64,000 nucleotides of DNA from an uncultured Verrucomicrobiales bacterium. Its GTDB lineage: Bacteria > Verrucomicrobiota > Verrucomicrobiia > Verrucomicrobiales > Akkermansiaceae. This document shows, in pieces, positions 33,166-41,702 of this stretch. The position numbers and the translations under genes are program-made. Numbering within the stretch: the stretch's first letter is position 1; every line of letters starts with the position of its first letter. The stretch spans positions 42,989-106,988 of the forward strand of contig CAMQZC010000005.1 of the NCBI GenBank assembly GCA_947039485.1, read 5' to 3'. Under the pieces are notes generated by a model, which ran no database searches, was not told the DNA's origin, and worked only from the letters and a program-made list of their open reading frames with translations.

Positions 33166-33777
33166 ATGAATAAAAGTATTTTTAGAGCCCTATTAGCCCT
33201 CATAATCCTACTCTGCGCACCGACATTGATGGCTCAGTCCTCATCGGAGCCTCGAGCAATTAAGGGAGGTGACATTACTGTAGATATTTCAAACATCCCT
33301 GATGCTGAGACCGTAAATCGCAAGTACACGCTCGATCGAAGTGACGGCACTGTGAATTTGCCCTATCTCTCCAGCCGCGTGCGCGCTGAGGGAATGACTT
33401 CTCGGCAGCTTGAAAATCTGCTTACTCGATTCTATAAAGAGCAGAAAATCTACTCTGAACCCATTGTCGCTGTGAAGGTGACGGATGTGAATATTAGCGA
33501 TGAGCTCACACGCCGCACGGTGCAGGTGACGGGCTTTGTTGGCAGTAAAAAAAGCTTACCCTACACGGAGGGCTTGATACTCATTGAAGCTCTGCTCGAG
33601 TGCGGTGATATCTCAGACTTTGGATCACGGCGTATTCAAGTGACGCGCAAGGGTGTTACACGCAGCTATGATTATTATAGTGCACGTGACCGAGCAATTA
33701 AACTCTACCCCAATGATATGATCTTTGTGCCTAAGCGCGGTACATTTGAGGGGCGCCCGGCCACACTCCTTCCTTGA
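33166..33777 (+). CDS. Wza-like polysaccharide export outer-membrane protein
   Basis: A 203-residue exported protein with signal peptide ending near LMAQ. The polysaccharide export domain is present: GGDITVDISNIPDAETVNRKYTLDRSDGTVNLPY at about 27-60 in shortened form, then ENLLTRFYKEQKIYSEPIVAVKV near 82 and an SLBB-like segment (VQVTGFVGSKKSLPYTEGLILIEALLE). It is short compared with Wza (379 residues) and lacks the C-terminal outer-membrane helix, so it may need another pore, perhaps the barrel protein encoded upstream. It follows the tyrosine kinase in one transcription unit. Confidence 0.85.
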   Translation: MNKSIFRALLALIILLCAPTLMAQSSSEPRAIKGGDITVDISNIPDAETVNRKYTLDRSDGTVNLPYLSSRVRAEGMTSRQLENLLTRFYKEQKIYSEPIVAVKVTDVNISDELTRRTVQVTGFVGSKKSLPYTEGLILIEALLECGDISDFGSRRIQVTRKGVTRSYDYYSARDRAIKLYPNDMIFVPKRGTFEGRPATLLP

Positions 33778-33827
33778 TTATCATTTTGGTAGCTTAGTGA
33801 ATTCCTGGGTTTTTAACTCATATAGCC

Positions 33828-34940
33828 ATGACAACAGATAGCAAGAAACGCTTATTGCTCCTCACGGCTGGATATGGAGAAGGCCATAATTCTGCAGCGC
33901 GTGCGCTGTCACAAGAGTTCAGCTCCCGCCACTGGAATACGAAATGTCTTTGCCCATTAGAATATGGTTCATCAAGGGACTATGAGCTCTCGCGCAACTT
34001 TTACGCTTTTTGTATAAGTCGTGCAGGGTTGCTTTGGGGCCTTACCTATGAATGGACAGATGGCGCTAACTGGGCCAAACTTGCGCAAAAGCCCCCCTTG
34101 CTGCACGGTCTGAACTTTTTACGCGACTTGCTTGAAGACTGGAAGCCTGATTTGATCATTTGTACCTATCCTGTCTTTGGCTACCTCTTAGATGAGCTGA
34201 AGAAGGATGGCTCACTTAGGGCGCCCTATGCTGTGGTTGTAACAGACTCCATCGTAATTAGTCGCCCTTGGCTACGATCTGATGCAGATGTTATCTTTGT
34301 GCCTGATGAATACAGCTATGATCTCGTTGTTGAGCGCTACGCTATTGATGAGACTAAGCTTGAGCTTGCTTCTTTTCCTGTTGAAAGTCGATTTTATCCA
34401 AATGTGCTGCAAGCTGCGCCGAGAGCCGAGACGCTTAGCATTCTTTATGCGGCTAATGCTCCCTATGCTCAGGTTTGCGAGGAGATCATAGCGCTCCTTC
34501 ACCAGTATCCTCTCATTAAGCTCACAGTCCTTTCTTCAACGAATGCTGAGCGTTTGCGTGAGCATTTATTGTGCCATTTTAGTTCACTGCCAGCAGGGCT
34601 GCTCATCGTGAGTCGTAGCGAGTGCATGGATGAGCTTTTTCGCGCGTGTCACATTTATATTGGAAAAGCGGGTGCTGCATCACTCTATGAGGCCTATGCC
34701 TCTGCCGTGCCTATCATCATTAATCATGCCCTTATGGGGCAGGAGCAAGGGAACCTTGAGCTTCTGCGCGCAGATGGCTGCGGTCTTCATCTTGAAAGCC
34801 CTTCAGATTTGTTGCGTGGGATTGATTACTTACTCTCTGATTGCGCCGCGGCATGGTTGCAAATGCGCCGCGGTATGATGCATTTCTCTCGGCGAGGTGG
34901 TGCTGGGGTGATCGCAGATTGCCTTGAGCGGCGGATGTAA
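33828..34940 (+). CDS. MGDG-synthase-type glycosyltransferase (GT28-like)
   Basis: A 370-residue glycosyltransferase of the GT-B fold. The N-terminal motif KKRLLLLTAGYGEGHNSAARAL is the MGDG-synthase/MurG-type nucleotide-sugar acceptor pocket. The C-terminal donor-binding block reads YIGKAGAASLYEAYASAVPIIINHALMGQEQGNLEL near residue 280, split by the usual Gly-x-Ala and Gln-Glu-Gln motifs. These enzymes transfer galactose or glucose to diacylglycerol, or sugars to lipid carriers. Its place behind the export genes suggests a role in glycolipid or surface polysaccharide synthesis; the exact acceptor is unknown. There is no signal peptide; it would act at the inner face of the membrane. Confidence 0.82.
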   Translation: MTTDSKKRLLLLTAGYGEGHNSAARALSQEFSSRHWNTKCLCPLEYGSSRDYELSRNFYAFCISRAGLLWGLTYEWTDGANWAKLAQKPPLLHGLNFLRDLLEDWKPDLIICTYPVFGYLLDELKKDGSLRAPYAVVVTDSIVISRPWLRSDADVIFVPDEYSYDLVVERYAIDETKLELASFPVESRFYPNVLQAAPRAETLSILYAANAPYAQVCEEIIALLHQYPLIKLTVLSSTNAERLREHLLCHFSSLPAGLLIVSRSECMDELFRACHIYIGKAGAASLYEAYASAVPIIINHALMGQEQGNLELLRADGCGLHLESPSDLLRGIDYLLSDCAAAWLQMRRGMMHFSRRGGAGVIADCLERRM

Positions 34941-34961
34941 TTGCTTATAGATGGTTTTATC

Positions 34962-35723
34962 ATGACTCCACATTATACACTTCTGATTGATAACTCGAAC
35001 ACACGAACGAAGTTCATGCGCTGCACGCAGGTTGAGCTTATGGCGGAGCAGCGAGTCTTACCCAGCGCGAAGCTGAGTCCTCAACTCATCCATGAGCTGC
35101 TAGATGGTTGGGATTATGATGCCTGCTTTATATGCTCAGTTGTGCCTCGTGGCAGGGATGTTCTCATGACGAGTGTAGGGGTGCCTCTGCATGTGCTGAC
35201 TCATCAGAGTAGGCTAAATTTCTCCCTAGAGGATTATGAGGGGAGAGCTACACTGGGCGCGGATCGGATTGCTAATGCTGCAGCGATTGCAGATGGCGAA
35301 CTTCCAGCTATGGCGATTGACCTTGGTACCGCAATTACTTACGATGTCATCGTTGATCGCGATGCTACGAGCTCTTTCGCCGGTGGTGTTATTGCGCCAG
35401 GGCTCGCCTCGCTGACCCAGTACCTTCATCGAAATACAGCCCTTTTGCCTGCGATTGACCCACAAGTTACAGTCACTGCTTTGGGGCAAAACACGAAAGA
35501 CGCGCTCCATGCAGGTAGCATGATTGGTTATTTAGGCATGGTTAGGGAGACGATATCAGCCTTGTGTGCAGAGTTGGGTGAAAAAGCTCATGTGGTGGCA
35601 ACGGGTGGTGATGCTCGGATTGTGTCGCCTCAACTCGCTAGTATTGATAAGGTTGATGCGTTGTTGACTTTTAGAGGGATGCTAAAATTGGCCACTTTAC
35701 AGCCGAGGGCCGCATTTAAATGA
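34962..35723 (+). CDS. coaX: type III pantothenate kinase
   Basis: A 253-residue CoaX enzyme that phosphorylates pantothenate in the first step of coenzyme A synthesis. The ASKHA-fold signatures are clear: LLIDNSNTRTKFMRC (phosphate 1, residue 6), TLGADRIANAAAI near 90 with the catalytic Asp, and AIDLGTAITYDVI near 115. The middle pattern GGVIAPGLASLTQYLHRNTALLP and the C-terminal VVATGGDARIVS complete the family. Type III enzymes are not inhibited by CoA and need a monovalent cation. The ATG at 34962 is preferred over an in-frame TTG immediately after the upstream stop. It precedes acpP, a coenzyme A-dependent (4'-phosphopantetheine) protein. Confidence 0.93.
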   Translation: MTPHYTLLIDNSNTRTKFMRCTQVELMAEQRVLPSAKLSPQLIHELLDGWDYDACFICSVVPRGRDVLMTSVGVPLHVLTHQSRLNFSLEDYEGRATLGADRIANAAAIADGELPAMAIDLGTAITYDVIVDRDATSSFAGGVIAPGLASLTQYLHRNTALLPAIDPQVTVTALGQNTKDALHAGSMIGYLGMVRETISALCAELGEKAHVVATGGDARIVSPQLASIDKVDALLTFRGMLKLATLQPRAAFK

Positions 35724-35734
35724 CAAATTTTGAT

Positions 35735-35763
35735 TGCATCACTCAGACAGCTTTGCTACAATG
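35735..35763 (+). promoter_or_regulatory. promoter of acpP
   Basis: TTGCAT and TACAAT separated by 17 bases; predicted leader about 20 bases to the ATG at 35790. Confidence 0.65.
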
Positions 35764-35789
35764 AACTCACTTATAAAAAGTATCATCTT

Positions 35790-36029
35790 ATGTCCGATAA
35801 CATTGAAGAAAAAGTGGTGGAAATCATCGTCGAGCAACTCGGCGTTGAAGCAGAAAAAGTGACCTCCAATGCCAAGTTCATTGAAGATCTCGGCGCAGAC
35901 TCACTCGACACAGTCGAACTAGTCATGGCCTTTGAAGATAAGTTTGGCGTTGAAGTGCCTGATGAAGAAGCTGAAAAGCTCAAGTCAGTTGCTGATGTCG
36001 TTTCTTACATCACAAAGTGCCAGGGATAA
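35790..36029 (+). CDS. acpP: acyl carrier protein
   Basis: A 79-residue acidic acyl carrier protein. The 4'-phosphopantetheine site is the Ser of [17 protein letters not shown] (Ser38 or thereabouts), and the C-terminal helix [16 protein letters not shown] is standard. It carries the growing acyl chain for fatty-acid synthesis with FabG encoded at 53.3 kb. The ATG at 35790 gives the usual length; an upstream in-frame start would lie at the promoter. Strong promoter and terminator frame it as a single-gene unit. Confidence 0.97.
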   Translation: MSDNIEEKVVEIIVEQLGVEAEKVTSNAKFIEDLGADSLDTVELVMAFEDKFGVEVPDEEAEKLKSVADVVSYITKCQG

Positions 36030-36054
36030 TAGCCCGGTAGAAATTCATTTATCG

Positions 36055-36089
36055 GGCGGCTCCTTCATATAGAAGGAGCCGCCTTTTTT
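36055..36089 (+). terminator. intrinsic terminator of acpP
   Basis: Perfect 12-base-pair stem GGCGGCTCCTTC, loop ATATA, six T residues. The next gene starts 10 bases later. Confidence 0.93.
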
Positions 36090-36099
36090 CATTAGAGCA

Positions 36100-36858
36100 A
36101 TGAGGCATCTGTTTATATTTTCACTTTTTGCTGTGACGATGCATGATGTATCGGCTCAAGTATCCTCAGCTCGCTATTCCTTATGGCCACGCCGTCCCGA
36201 GGCGTTGCTCGAAGCCCACGGGCTGCTTGAGGAGCAGAAAACAACAGAAGCATTAGAGTCTCTTGTACCCTATCTGCAGGATCAAAGTATCGGTGGGCGT
36301 GAGGCTAGGCAGCTGACGACAGCCATTGCGCTGCCGCGCTACCTGAGTCGTCGCAATCCACATGCTTGTGTCTATAAGGTGCGTTCTGGTGATAACATGG
36401 CTCGCATTGCCTCTTCGCAACGCTGCTCTCCCGATTTGATTTTATTGCTCAATGGAATCGTTGAGCCTTCTCGCCTCAATGTGGGGCAAAAACTCGTTGT
36501 TGCCCCAATGGAGCTGCGCCTTGAGATCAACGAGCAGGGCCGAGAGCTGAGACTCTGGGATAAGGATCAGCTCATCGCGGCTATTCCAATCCAAAGCATC
36601 AAGGGCAAGCTTGATGCTGATGCCTCTCTATGCGTCTCTGCGCGTAGAGGCTATATTGAGACGCGCCGCATATCGCCGCACTCGCCTAGCTACCCCTCCA
36701 GCCACCGCGTGCTGGAGCTGAGCAACGGGCTGCAAATTGCGGGAGCGGACACCGTGCTCGATGCGCTCAATGTCATTCGAGTCCCCCAGAGGCAACTCAA
36801 CGCAATCGCGCTTTTGCTTCATGGGAAGACGCCTGTTATCGCCATTTCTCAAAAGTGA
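36100..36858 (+). CDS. exported LysM protein with a degenerate L,D-transpeptidase-like end
   Basis: A 252-residue exported protein with signal peptide (MRHLFIFSLFAVTMHDVSAQ). Residues about 90-135 form a LysM peptidoglycan-binding domain (YKVRSGDNMARIASSQRCSPDLILLLNG … LNVGQKLVV). The following region (LRLEINEQGRELRLWDKDQLIAAIPIQSIKG) looks like the beginning of a YkuD L,D-transpeptidase domain, but the catalytic Ser-His-Gly-Cys motif is absent and the end is HGKTPVIAISQK. It may be an inactive relative that only binds the wall. The gene begins immediately after the acpP terminator, leaving no separate promoter. Confidence 0.7.
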   Translation: MRHLFIFSLFAVTMHDVSAQVSSARYSLWPRRPEALLEAHGLLEEQKTTEALESLVPYLQDQSIGGREARQLTTAIALPRYLSRRNPHACVYKVRSGDNMARIASSQRCSPDLILLLNGIVEPSRLNVGQKLVVAPMELRLEINEQGRELRLWDKDQLIAAIPIQSIKGKLDADASLCVSARRGYIETRRISPHSPSYPSSHRVLELSNGLQIAGADTVLDALNVIRVPQRQLNAIALLLHGKTPVIAISQK

Positions 36859-36939
36859 TTGGCGCCTCAACCTCTCTAGCAGGTAACTCAGTGTGTATTC
36901 GTTGATCTTAGAAGAGTAAACTCTAAAAGAAAAAACGCT

Positions 36940-36967
36940 TTGCAAGAGCGCTTATATCTGCTAATAT
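36940..36967 (+). promoter_or_regulatory. probable promoter of ilvB
   Basis: TTGCAA and TAATAT separated by 16 bases, about 60 bases before the ATG at 37030. Confidence 0.5.
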
Positions 36968-37029
36968 ATACCTGCGGATAAGCATTATGCTTGATTCGCA
37001 CCTTAATCACGACAGACCCCATATCCACC

Positions 37030-38883
37030 ATGACGACGAATCCTAGCGACACTAAGACAGCAGCCACGCAAACAATGACAGGTGCAGAAGCACTTGTGCA
37101 GACCTTTGTACGCGAAGGCGTCGATGTGGTATTCGCCTACCCAGGCGGCGCGAGTATGCCTATCCATCAGGCCTTGAGCCATGAAAAGACCATTCGCACA
37201 ATTTTACCCCGTCACGAGCAGGGCGGTGCGTTTGCTGCTGAGGGCTATGGCCGCGCCACGGGCAAGGTTGGTGTATGCATCTCTACCTCGGGCCCAGGTG
37301 CGACTAACATGATTACCCCCATTGCTGATGCCTATCTGGACTCCATCCCCATGGTTGCCGTTACCGCGCAGGTGGGCAGCTCCATGATGGGTAGCTCAGC
37401 CTTCCAAGAGACTGATGTCTTTGGCATGACTGCCCCCATTGTCAAGCATAGCTACCTCGTCACTGACCCCAAGGATATCCCACGCATCGTCCGTGAGGCC
37501 TTTTACATCGCCCGCACGGGCCGTCCCGGGCCAGTGCTCATCGACATCCCTAAGAATTTCCAAGAAGCCCTCATCGAAGTAGACCCCGACGTGGCGATGG
37601 ACCTGCCTGGTTATCATCCTGATATTGATCTGGATGAGGAAGCACTTGACGCTATTATCCCCGTGATTCTCGGAGCTAAGCGCCCCGCAATCTACGCTGG
37701 CGGTGGTGTTGTGAGCTCTGAGGCATCCGCCGCACTGCTCGAGTTTGCTGAGCGCGCGCAGATTCCTGTTGCAACGACCCTGATGGGCATTGGCGCAATG
37801 CCTGAGAATCATCCCCTCTCTGTTCGCTGGTTGGGCATGCATGGTCCAGTCTACGCAAACCACACCGTGAATGAAGCTGATGTTGTGATTGCAATTGGAG
37901 CTCGTTTTGATGACCGTGTGACAGGTGCAGTCGCCTCATTCTGCAAGGACGCGACTATCATCCATATCGATTATGACGCAGCTGAGCTCAACAAGAACAA
38001 GCGTGTTGCCTACGCTGTCCGTGCCGATGCAGGTGCGGCTCTGGGCTACCTCAACGCCAATCTTGCGCAGCAGGGTCTTGAGCGCCGTGAGTATGACTTT
38101 GAAAGCCGCTCCGAGTGGTTTGCTCTGATCGAATCTTGGAAAGAGGAGTTCCCCCTCTGCTACGAGCGTCGCGAGAATGAAATCGCCCCTCAGGAGGTGA
38201 TTCAAGAGCTCTATGAGCTCACCAAGCAAAGTGATCTCATCATGACCACAGGCGTGGGTCAGCATCAGATGTTTGCAGGTCAATTTTATCGCTTTGAATC
38301 CCCTCGTCGATTCTCGACATCAGGAGGTCTTGGCTCCATGGGTTACGGTCTTCCTGCTGCTATGGGCGCACATCTTGCGCTCCCTGAGCTGCCAATCGTT
38401 AACATTGATGGTGATGGTTCCTTCTTGATGAATATTCAAGAGCTCGCGACTATCTATGTGGAGAAAATGCCCATTAAGAACATCATCCTCAATAATCAGC
38501 ACCTCGGTATGGTGGTGCAGTGGGAGGACTTGAAGTACGATTCTCATCGCGCTAACACCTTCTTGGCTGATCCTTCAACGGATTATGACCCAACTCACCA
38601 GACAGAGGAACTGCTCTACCCCAACTTCGTGAAAATCTGCGCGGGCTTTGGCATCGCTGCTGAGCGCGTTACACGCCGCGAGGACCTCGTGCCAGCCATC
38701 AAGCGTATGCTTGAGGCTAAGGAAGCCTACGTCCTTGATGTCATGGTGCCTTACGACGTTCACGTACTGCCGATGATCCCCGGTGGCATGGGGCATAAGG
38801 ATGTTGTGCTTGAGCGTATTGCTGGTGATGGCAAGGGTCGAAAGGCCTCGGAGCTCGGCAAGGAGCTCCCCTCAGCCCTCTAA
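37030..38883 (+). CDS. ilvB: acetolactate synthase large subunit
   Basis: A 617-residue thiamine-diphosphate enzyme for the first common step of valine, leucine and isoleucine synthesis. The catalytic Glu is in PRHEQGGAFAAEGYGRATGK near residue 60; FDDRVTGAV lies in the FAD-binding domain; the thiamine diphosphate motif is NIDGDGSFLMNIQELATI followed by NNQHLGMV. Length and motif order are standard. An in-frame TTG at 36991 is possible, but the ATG at 37030 fits. The regulatory subunit gene ilvN, usually adjacent, is not in the window; the following gene is a polysaccharide polymerase-like protein. Confidence 0.95.
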   Translation: MTTNPSDTKTAATQTMTGAEALVQTFVREGVDVVFAYPGGASMPIHQALSHEKTIRTILPRHEQGGAFAAEGYGRATGKVGVCISTSGPGATNMITPIADAYLDSIPMVAVTAQVGSSMMGSSAFQETDVFGMTAPIVKHSYLVTDPKDIPRIVREAFYIARTGRPGPVLIDIPKNFQEALIEVDPDVAMDLPGYHPDIDLDEEALDAIIPVILGAKRPAIYAGGGVVSSEASAALLEFAERAQIPVATTLMGIGAMPENHPLSVRWLGMHGPVYANHTVNEADVVIAIGARFDDRVTGAVASFCKDATIIHIDYDAAELNKNKRVAYAVRADAGAALGYLNANLAQQGLERREYDFESRSEWFALIESWKEEFPLCYERRENEIAPQEVIQELYELTKQSDLIMTTGVGQHQMFAGQFYRFESPRRFSTSGGLGSMGYGLPAAMGAHLALPELPIVNIDGDGSFLMNIQELATIYVEKMPIKNIILNNQHLGMVVQWEDLKYDSHRANTFLADPSTDYDPTHQTEELLYPNFVKICAGFGIAAERVTRREDLVPAIKRMLEAKEAYVLDVMVPYDVHVLPMIPGGMGHKDVVLERIAGDGKGRKASELGKELPSAL

Positions 38884-38932
38884 GGAATAGCGCAGCTAGG
38901 CTGCAAGCAACACCTATTAACACCCCAAGACG

Positions 38933-40444
38933 ATGCCCGTCCAGATTATCAAGAGCATTATCTTTGGGGTGATTTTGCTTATGTTCTCCATGCTTATGGG
39001 GACACAAGCCGTGGATGGCTATGTGGTGCCCGTGGCTATCTTGGCTGTATTTAGCGGGATTTTCGTCCTCAATTTTTTTGGTAAGCACGCCTGGATGCTC
39101 ATCTTCATGGCACCCCCAATTCTTAGCTTGCTACCATTAGGGAAACTTGCTGAGATTCAGCCAGCCTATTACTTTGCAATCCTTGTATTTTCTTACTTGC
39201 TGCTCACTGCATTGATGGGCTACGTGCGCCTTACTTGGCGCTCATTGCCATGGCTTGATGGACTCATTTTTTTAATCTTTTTCTACCATGTGTATAGATA
39301 TATACAAAAGCCAGTAGGTCTGAACATGATGGGTGGTGATTTTGAATATATTGGCGGGCGAGAGTACTTTGCTTGCCTAGGCGCAACGGCCTTTTATATC
39401 ATTGTTTCTTGTGTGCCAGTAACGCTAAAGACCTTGGTTTTTCCTCTTCGTTTTTACGTGGTGTCCACTGTTGTTCTTTCAGTTTGCATGACGCTTTATG
39501 ATGTCTCTCGAATGTCCGCAAGTGACGTGTTGGAAAGCACATTCAATACGCGCTCAAGCATATTTATGACAGTGGGGTATCAAATGTTCTTCCTGCTCGT
39601 CAGCTTGGCTAGTCCCGTTCGAATAATCGTTGATGTGCGTCATTTAGCGATATTAATATGTTCAGCCCTGGCCTTGCTTCTTTCCGGTTTTCGTGAGCAG
39701 TTTGTCGGGATGGTGATAGCCTTTTTTGCTTCTTCCATTATTTGGAGACAACTGATTTTTTGCAGCACTCTGGCATTGCTAACTTATGGTCTGCTTTATT
39801 ATGCGAATAGCCAAGCTTACCTAGAAAATCTACCACATGGTGTGCAGCGCGCGTTGTCAGTTGTGCCAGGTCTTGATGCCGATACCGTCGCCACGCGAGA
39901 TGCTAAGTATTCAGGAGAATGGCGTATCAAGATGTGGGAACAGGCTTTGGATCCCCGTACGGGTTTGATCGATGATTATATCTGGGGGGATGGCTATGGT
40001 ATGCAGACTTCTGCCTTTGAGCAATATGGTGTCAGAAAAGACCGAGGCTTAATCAGCGATGAACACGAGATATTTATGATGTCAGGTACCTGGCATAATG
40101 GAGCTATTGCATTGATGCATCGCTTAGGTATTGTGGGCGGGAGTATCGTGACTCTGATGCTTTTATCCTGCATGTTTTATGGGCTGCGCCTCTCGCGAGC
40201 TTATTTGGGGACCAAGCTGCAACTGCCTGCGCTTTATACGTCGTTGACGCTGATTTCGCAGGTTTTTATGATCTATTTATCAGCAGGGTCTATGGGAAAA
40301 ATTTTTAGCTATTATTACTCAATAGCCATCATAAAGTTGCTCTATTGCCTCGCTGCAGAGCAAAAGCTCCTTAAGCCTCTCTTCTCTAGAGAACACTACA
40401 CCCCCATGGTGCAGCGTCGCATTGGAAATCAGTCAGAGCAGTGA
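38933..40444 (+). CDS. O-antigen ligase/Wzy-like polytopic membrane protein
   Basis: A 503-residue integral membrane protein with about 11 to 12 hydrophobic segments and one long periplasmic loop (about residues 300-390) between later helices, the plan of O-antigen ligases and Wzy polymerases. In the loop are GVQRALSVVPGLDADTVATRDAKY and a conserved-looking His-rich stretch (DEHEIFMMSGTWHNGAIALMHRLG) typical of the Wzy_C domain. It would join or polymerise lipid-linked sugar units at the outer face of the inner membrane. It begins 50 bases after ilvB but has no metabolic tie to it; it fits the polysaccharide genes at 29-35 kb. Confidence 0.75.
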   Translation: MPVQIIKSIIFGVILLMFSMLMGTQAVDGYVVPVAILAVFSGIFVLNFFGKHAWMLIFMAPPILSLLPLGKLAEIQPAYYFAILVFSYLLLTALMGYVRLTWRSLPWLDGLIFLIFFYHVYRYIQKPVGLNMMGGDFEYIGGREYFACLGATAFYIIVSCVPVTLKTLVFPLRFYVVSTVVLSVCMTLYDVSRMSASDVLESTFNTRSSIFMTVGYQMFFLLVSLASPVRIIVDVRHLAILICSALALLLSGFREQFVGMVIAFFASSIIWRQLIFCSTLALLTYGLLYYANSQAYLENLPHGVQRALSVVPGLDADTVATRDAKYSGEWRIKMWEQALDPRTGLIDDYIWGDGYGMQTSAFEQYGVRKDRGLISDEHEIFMMSGTWHNGAIALMHRLGIVGGSIVTLMLLSCMFYGLRLSRAYLGTKLQLPALYTSLTLISQVFMIYLSAGSMGKIFSYYYSIAIIKLLYCLAAEQKLLKPLFSREHYTPMVQRRIGNQSEQ

Positions 40445-40511
40445 CTCAAAATAAATTGAGCTCACTAATGACAAGCTAAGCTTTGTTTGCTAAGCTATAG
40501 CGATCGTCAAT

Positions 40512-40546
40512 AAAAAGCCGTAGGTTGTAACAACCCACGGCTTTTT
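40512..40546. terminator. bidirectional intrinsic terminator
   Basis: Stem AAAAGCCGTaGGTTG with its complement (one mismatch), loop of three, flanked by A and T runs, between the convergent Wzy-like and rpsO genes. Confidence 0.88.
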
Positions 40547-40587
40547 GATGCGAATATAAAGACTTCGCTAAGTCCTTCGACTAGGAT

Positions 40588-40839
40588 TTAGTGGCGCAGA
40601 CCAAGGCGCTTGAGCAGGTCCTGATAGAGGGCCAAGTCAGTGCGCTTTGCGTAATTGAGCAACTTGCGGCGCTTAGCAACCATCATAAGCAGACCGCGAC
40701 GTGATGCGTAGTCGTGCTTGTTGAGGCCCATGTGAGCTGTAAGGTGGATAATACGCTTGGTAAGACCGGCAACCTGGATACCAGTGGAGCCTGTGTCTTT
40801 TTCATTCGCCTTGAAGTCTTCGACGTTGATTTCGATCAT
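40588..40839 (-). CDS. rpsO: 30S ribosomal protein S15
   Basis: An 83-residue S15 protein that binds the central domain of 16S rRNA. Diagnostic blocks are DTGSTGIQVAGLTKRI, HLTAHMGLNKHDYASRRGLLMMVAKRRKLLNYAK and the C-terminal LIKRLGL-type end (LLKRLGLRH). An upstream ATG would add 14 Gln/Arg residues unlike S15, so the start MIEINVEDF is used. A promoter (TTGCAT-N16-TATCAT, 40898-40925) lies upstream; S15 usually represses its own translation through its leader, and the 60-base leader could hold such a site. Confidence 0.96.
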   Translation of the reverse strand: MIEINVEDFKANEKDTGSTGIQVAGLTKRIIHLTAHMGLNKHDYASRRGLLMMVAKRRKLLNYAKRTDLALYQDLLKRLGLRH

Positions 40840-40897
40840 AATGTTTTTTCTTTGTTGTTGGTGATTTCGTGGCTGCGGCATCGACCTACAAGAGAGG

Positions 40898-40925
40898 AAA
40901 TGATAGCAGGATTTGTAAGTTATGC
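40898..40925 (-). promoter_or_regulatory. promoter of rpsO
   Basis: TTGCAT and TATCAT separated by 16 bases on the minus strand. Confidence 0.55.
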
Positions 40926-41060
40926 AAGTGGAATTTCAACTTATACCCCTAAAAAGAGAAAAATTTAAGCCTTCATGACATGATATGCTGCATCGGCAAG
41001 GTAATTTCCTTGCTAATGCAGATTTATTTATGTAGGATGCAGGTAGTGATTTTACATCTT

Positions 41061-41672
41061 ATGACTAACTCTTTCGAACTCATGACGCAGGCAAGCTTGA
41101 TACCCAACTTTTCCTCGGTGCTTGGCGTTTTTTGCGCGTTGGCGTGGTTTAGTACCCTGCTTGCACTGATATTCTTTCTCATGCAGATGCTCGGCATCAT
41201 TGACTTAGATGGCGGCTTTGATGTCCCCTCTACTGGTGATGCCTCCGCTAGCCTCAGCTCGGGCTTCTTCTCGGTCTATGCCCTCATTGGTTTTCTGCTC
41301 GGCTTTGGCTGGGGTGGCTATATTTCCATGCTTATACTCGATGACGTTTTCATGGCCTCAATCATCGCCCTAGGTGTTGGCGTGCTGATGTTTTTCGTCA
41401 TCGCTATCATCTTCCAAGCCATTGGCAAGCTCGACAGCGATGGTACGCTCGACACATCAAGCCTCATTGGCAAATCTGGGCAGGTCTACGTTAGCATTCC
41501 CTCTCATGGTGAAATGGGAGGGCAGGTGCAAATCTCTCACCCTAATCAACACTATACACTCTCCGCGATACAAGAGGGCGATAGCGAGCTGCCTGCCGCC
41601 ACTCCTGTCATCGTCACCAAGGCGATGGGCCGTCTCGTCACCGTAGAGCCACTTTACAGCAAGAAAAACTAA
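41061..41672 (+). CDS. NfeD-like/YuaF-type membrane partner of flotillin
   Basis: A 203-residue protein with three hydrophobic segments (about residues 18-45, 68-95, 98-120) and a C-terminal OB-fold of the NfeD type (residues 130-200: IGKSGQVYVSIPSHGEMGGQVQI … PAATPVIVTKAMGRLVTVEPL). The order NfeD-like gene then flotillin matches the yuaF-yuaG pair of Bacillus, where the two proteins act together in membrane organisation. The start at 41061 is preferred over a longer frame because it leads directly into the polar N-terminus preceding the first helix. It lies 30 bases upstream of the flotillin gene in one operon. Confidence 0.8.
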   Translation: MTNSFELMTQASLIPNFSSVLGVFCALAWFSTLLALIFFLMQMLGIIDLDGGFDVPSTGDASASLSSGFFSVYALIGFLLGFGWGGYISMLILDDVFMASIIALGVGVLMFFVIAIIFQAIGKLDSDGTLDTSSLIGKSGQVYVSIPSHGEMGGQVQISHPNQHYTLSAIQEGDSELPAATPVIVTKAMGRLVTVEPLYSKKN

Positions 41673-41702
41673 ATAGAAAACCAACAACAATCCATAGTAA
41701 TT

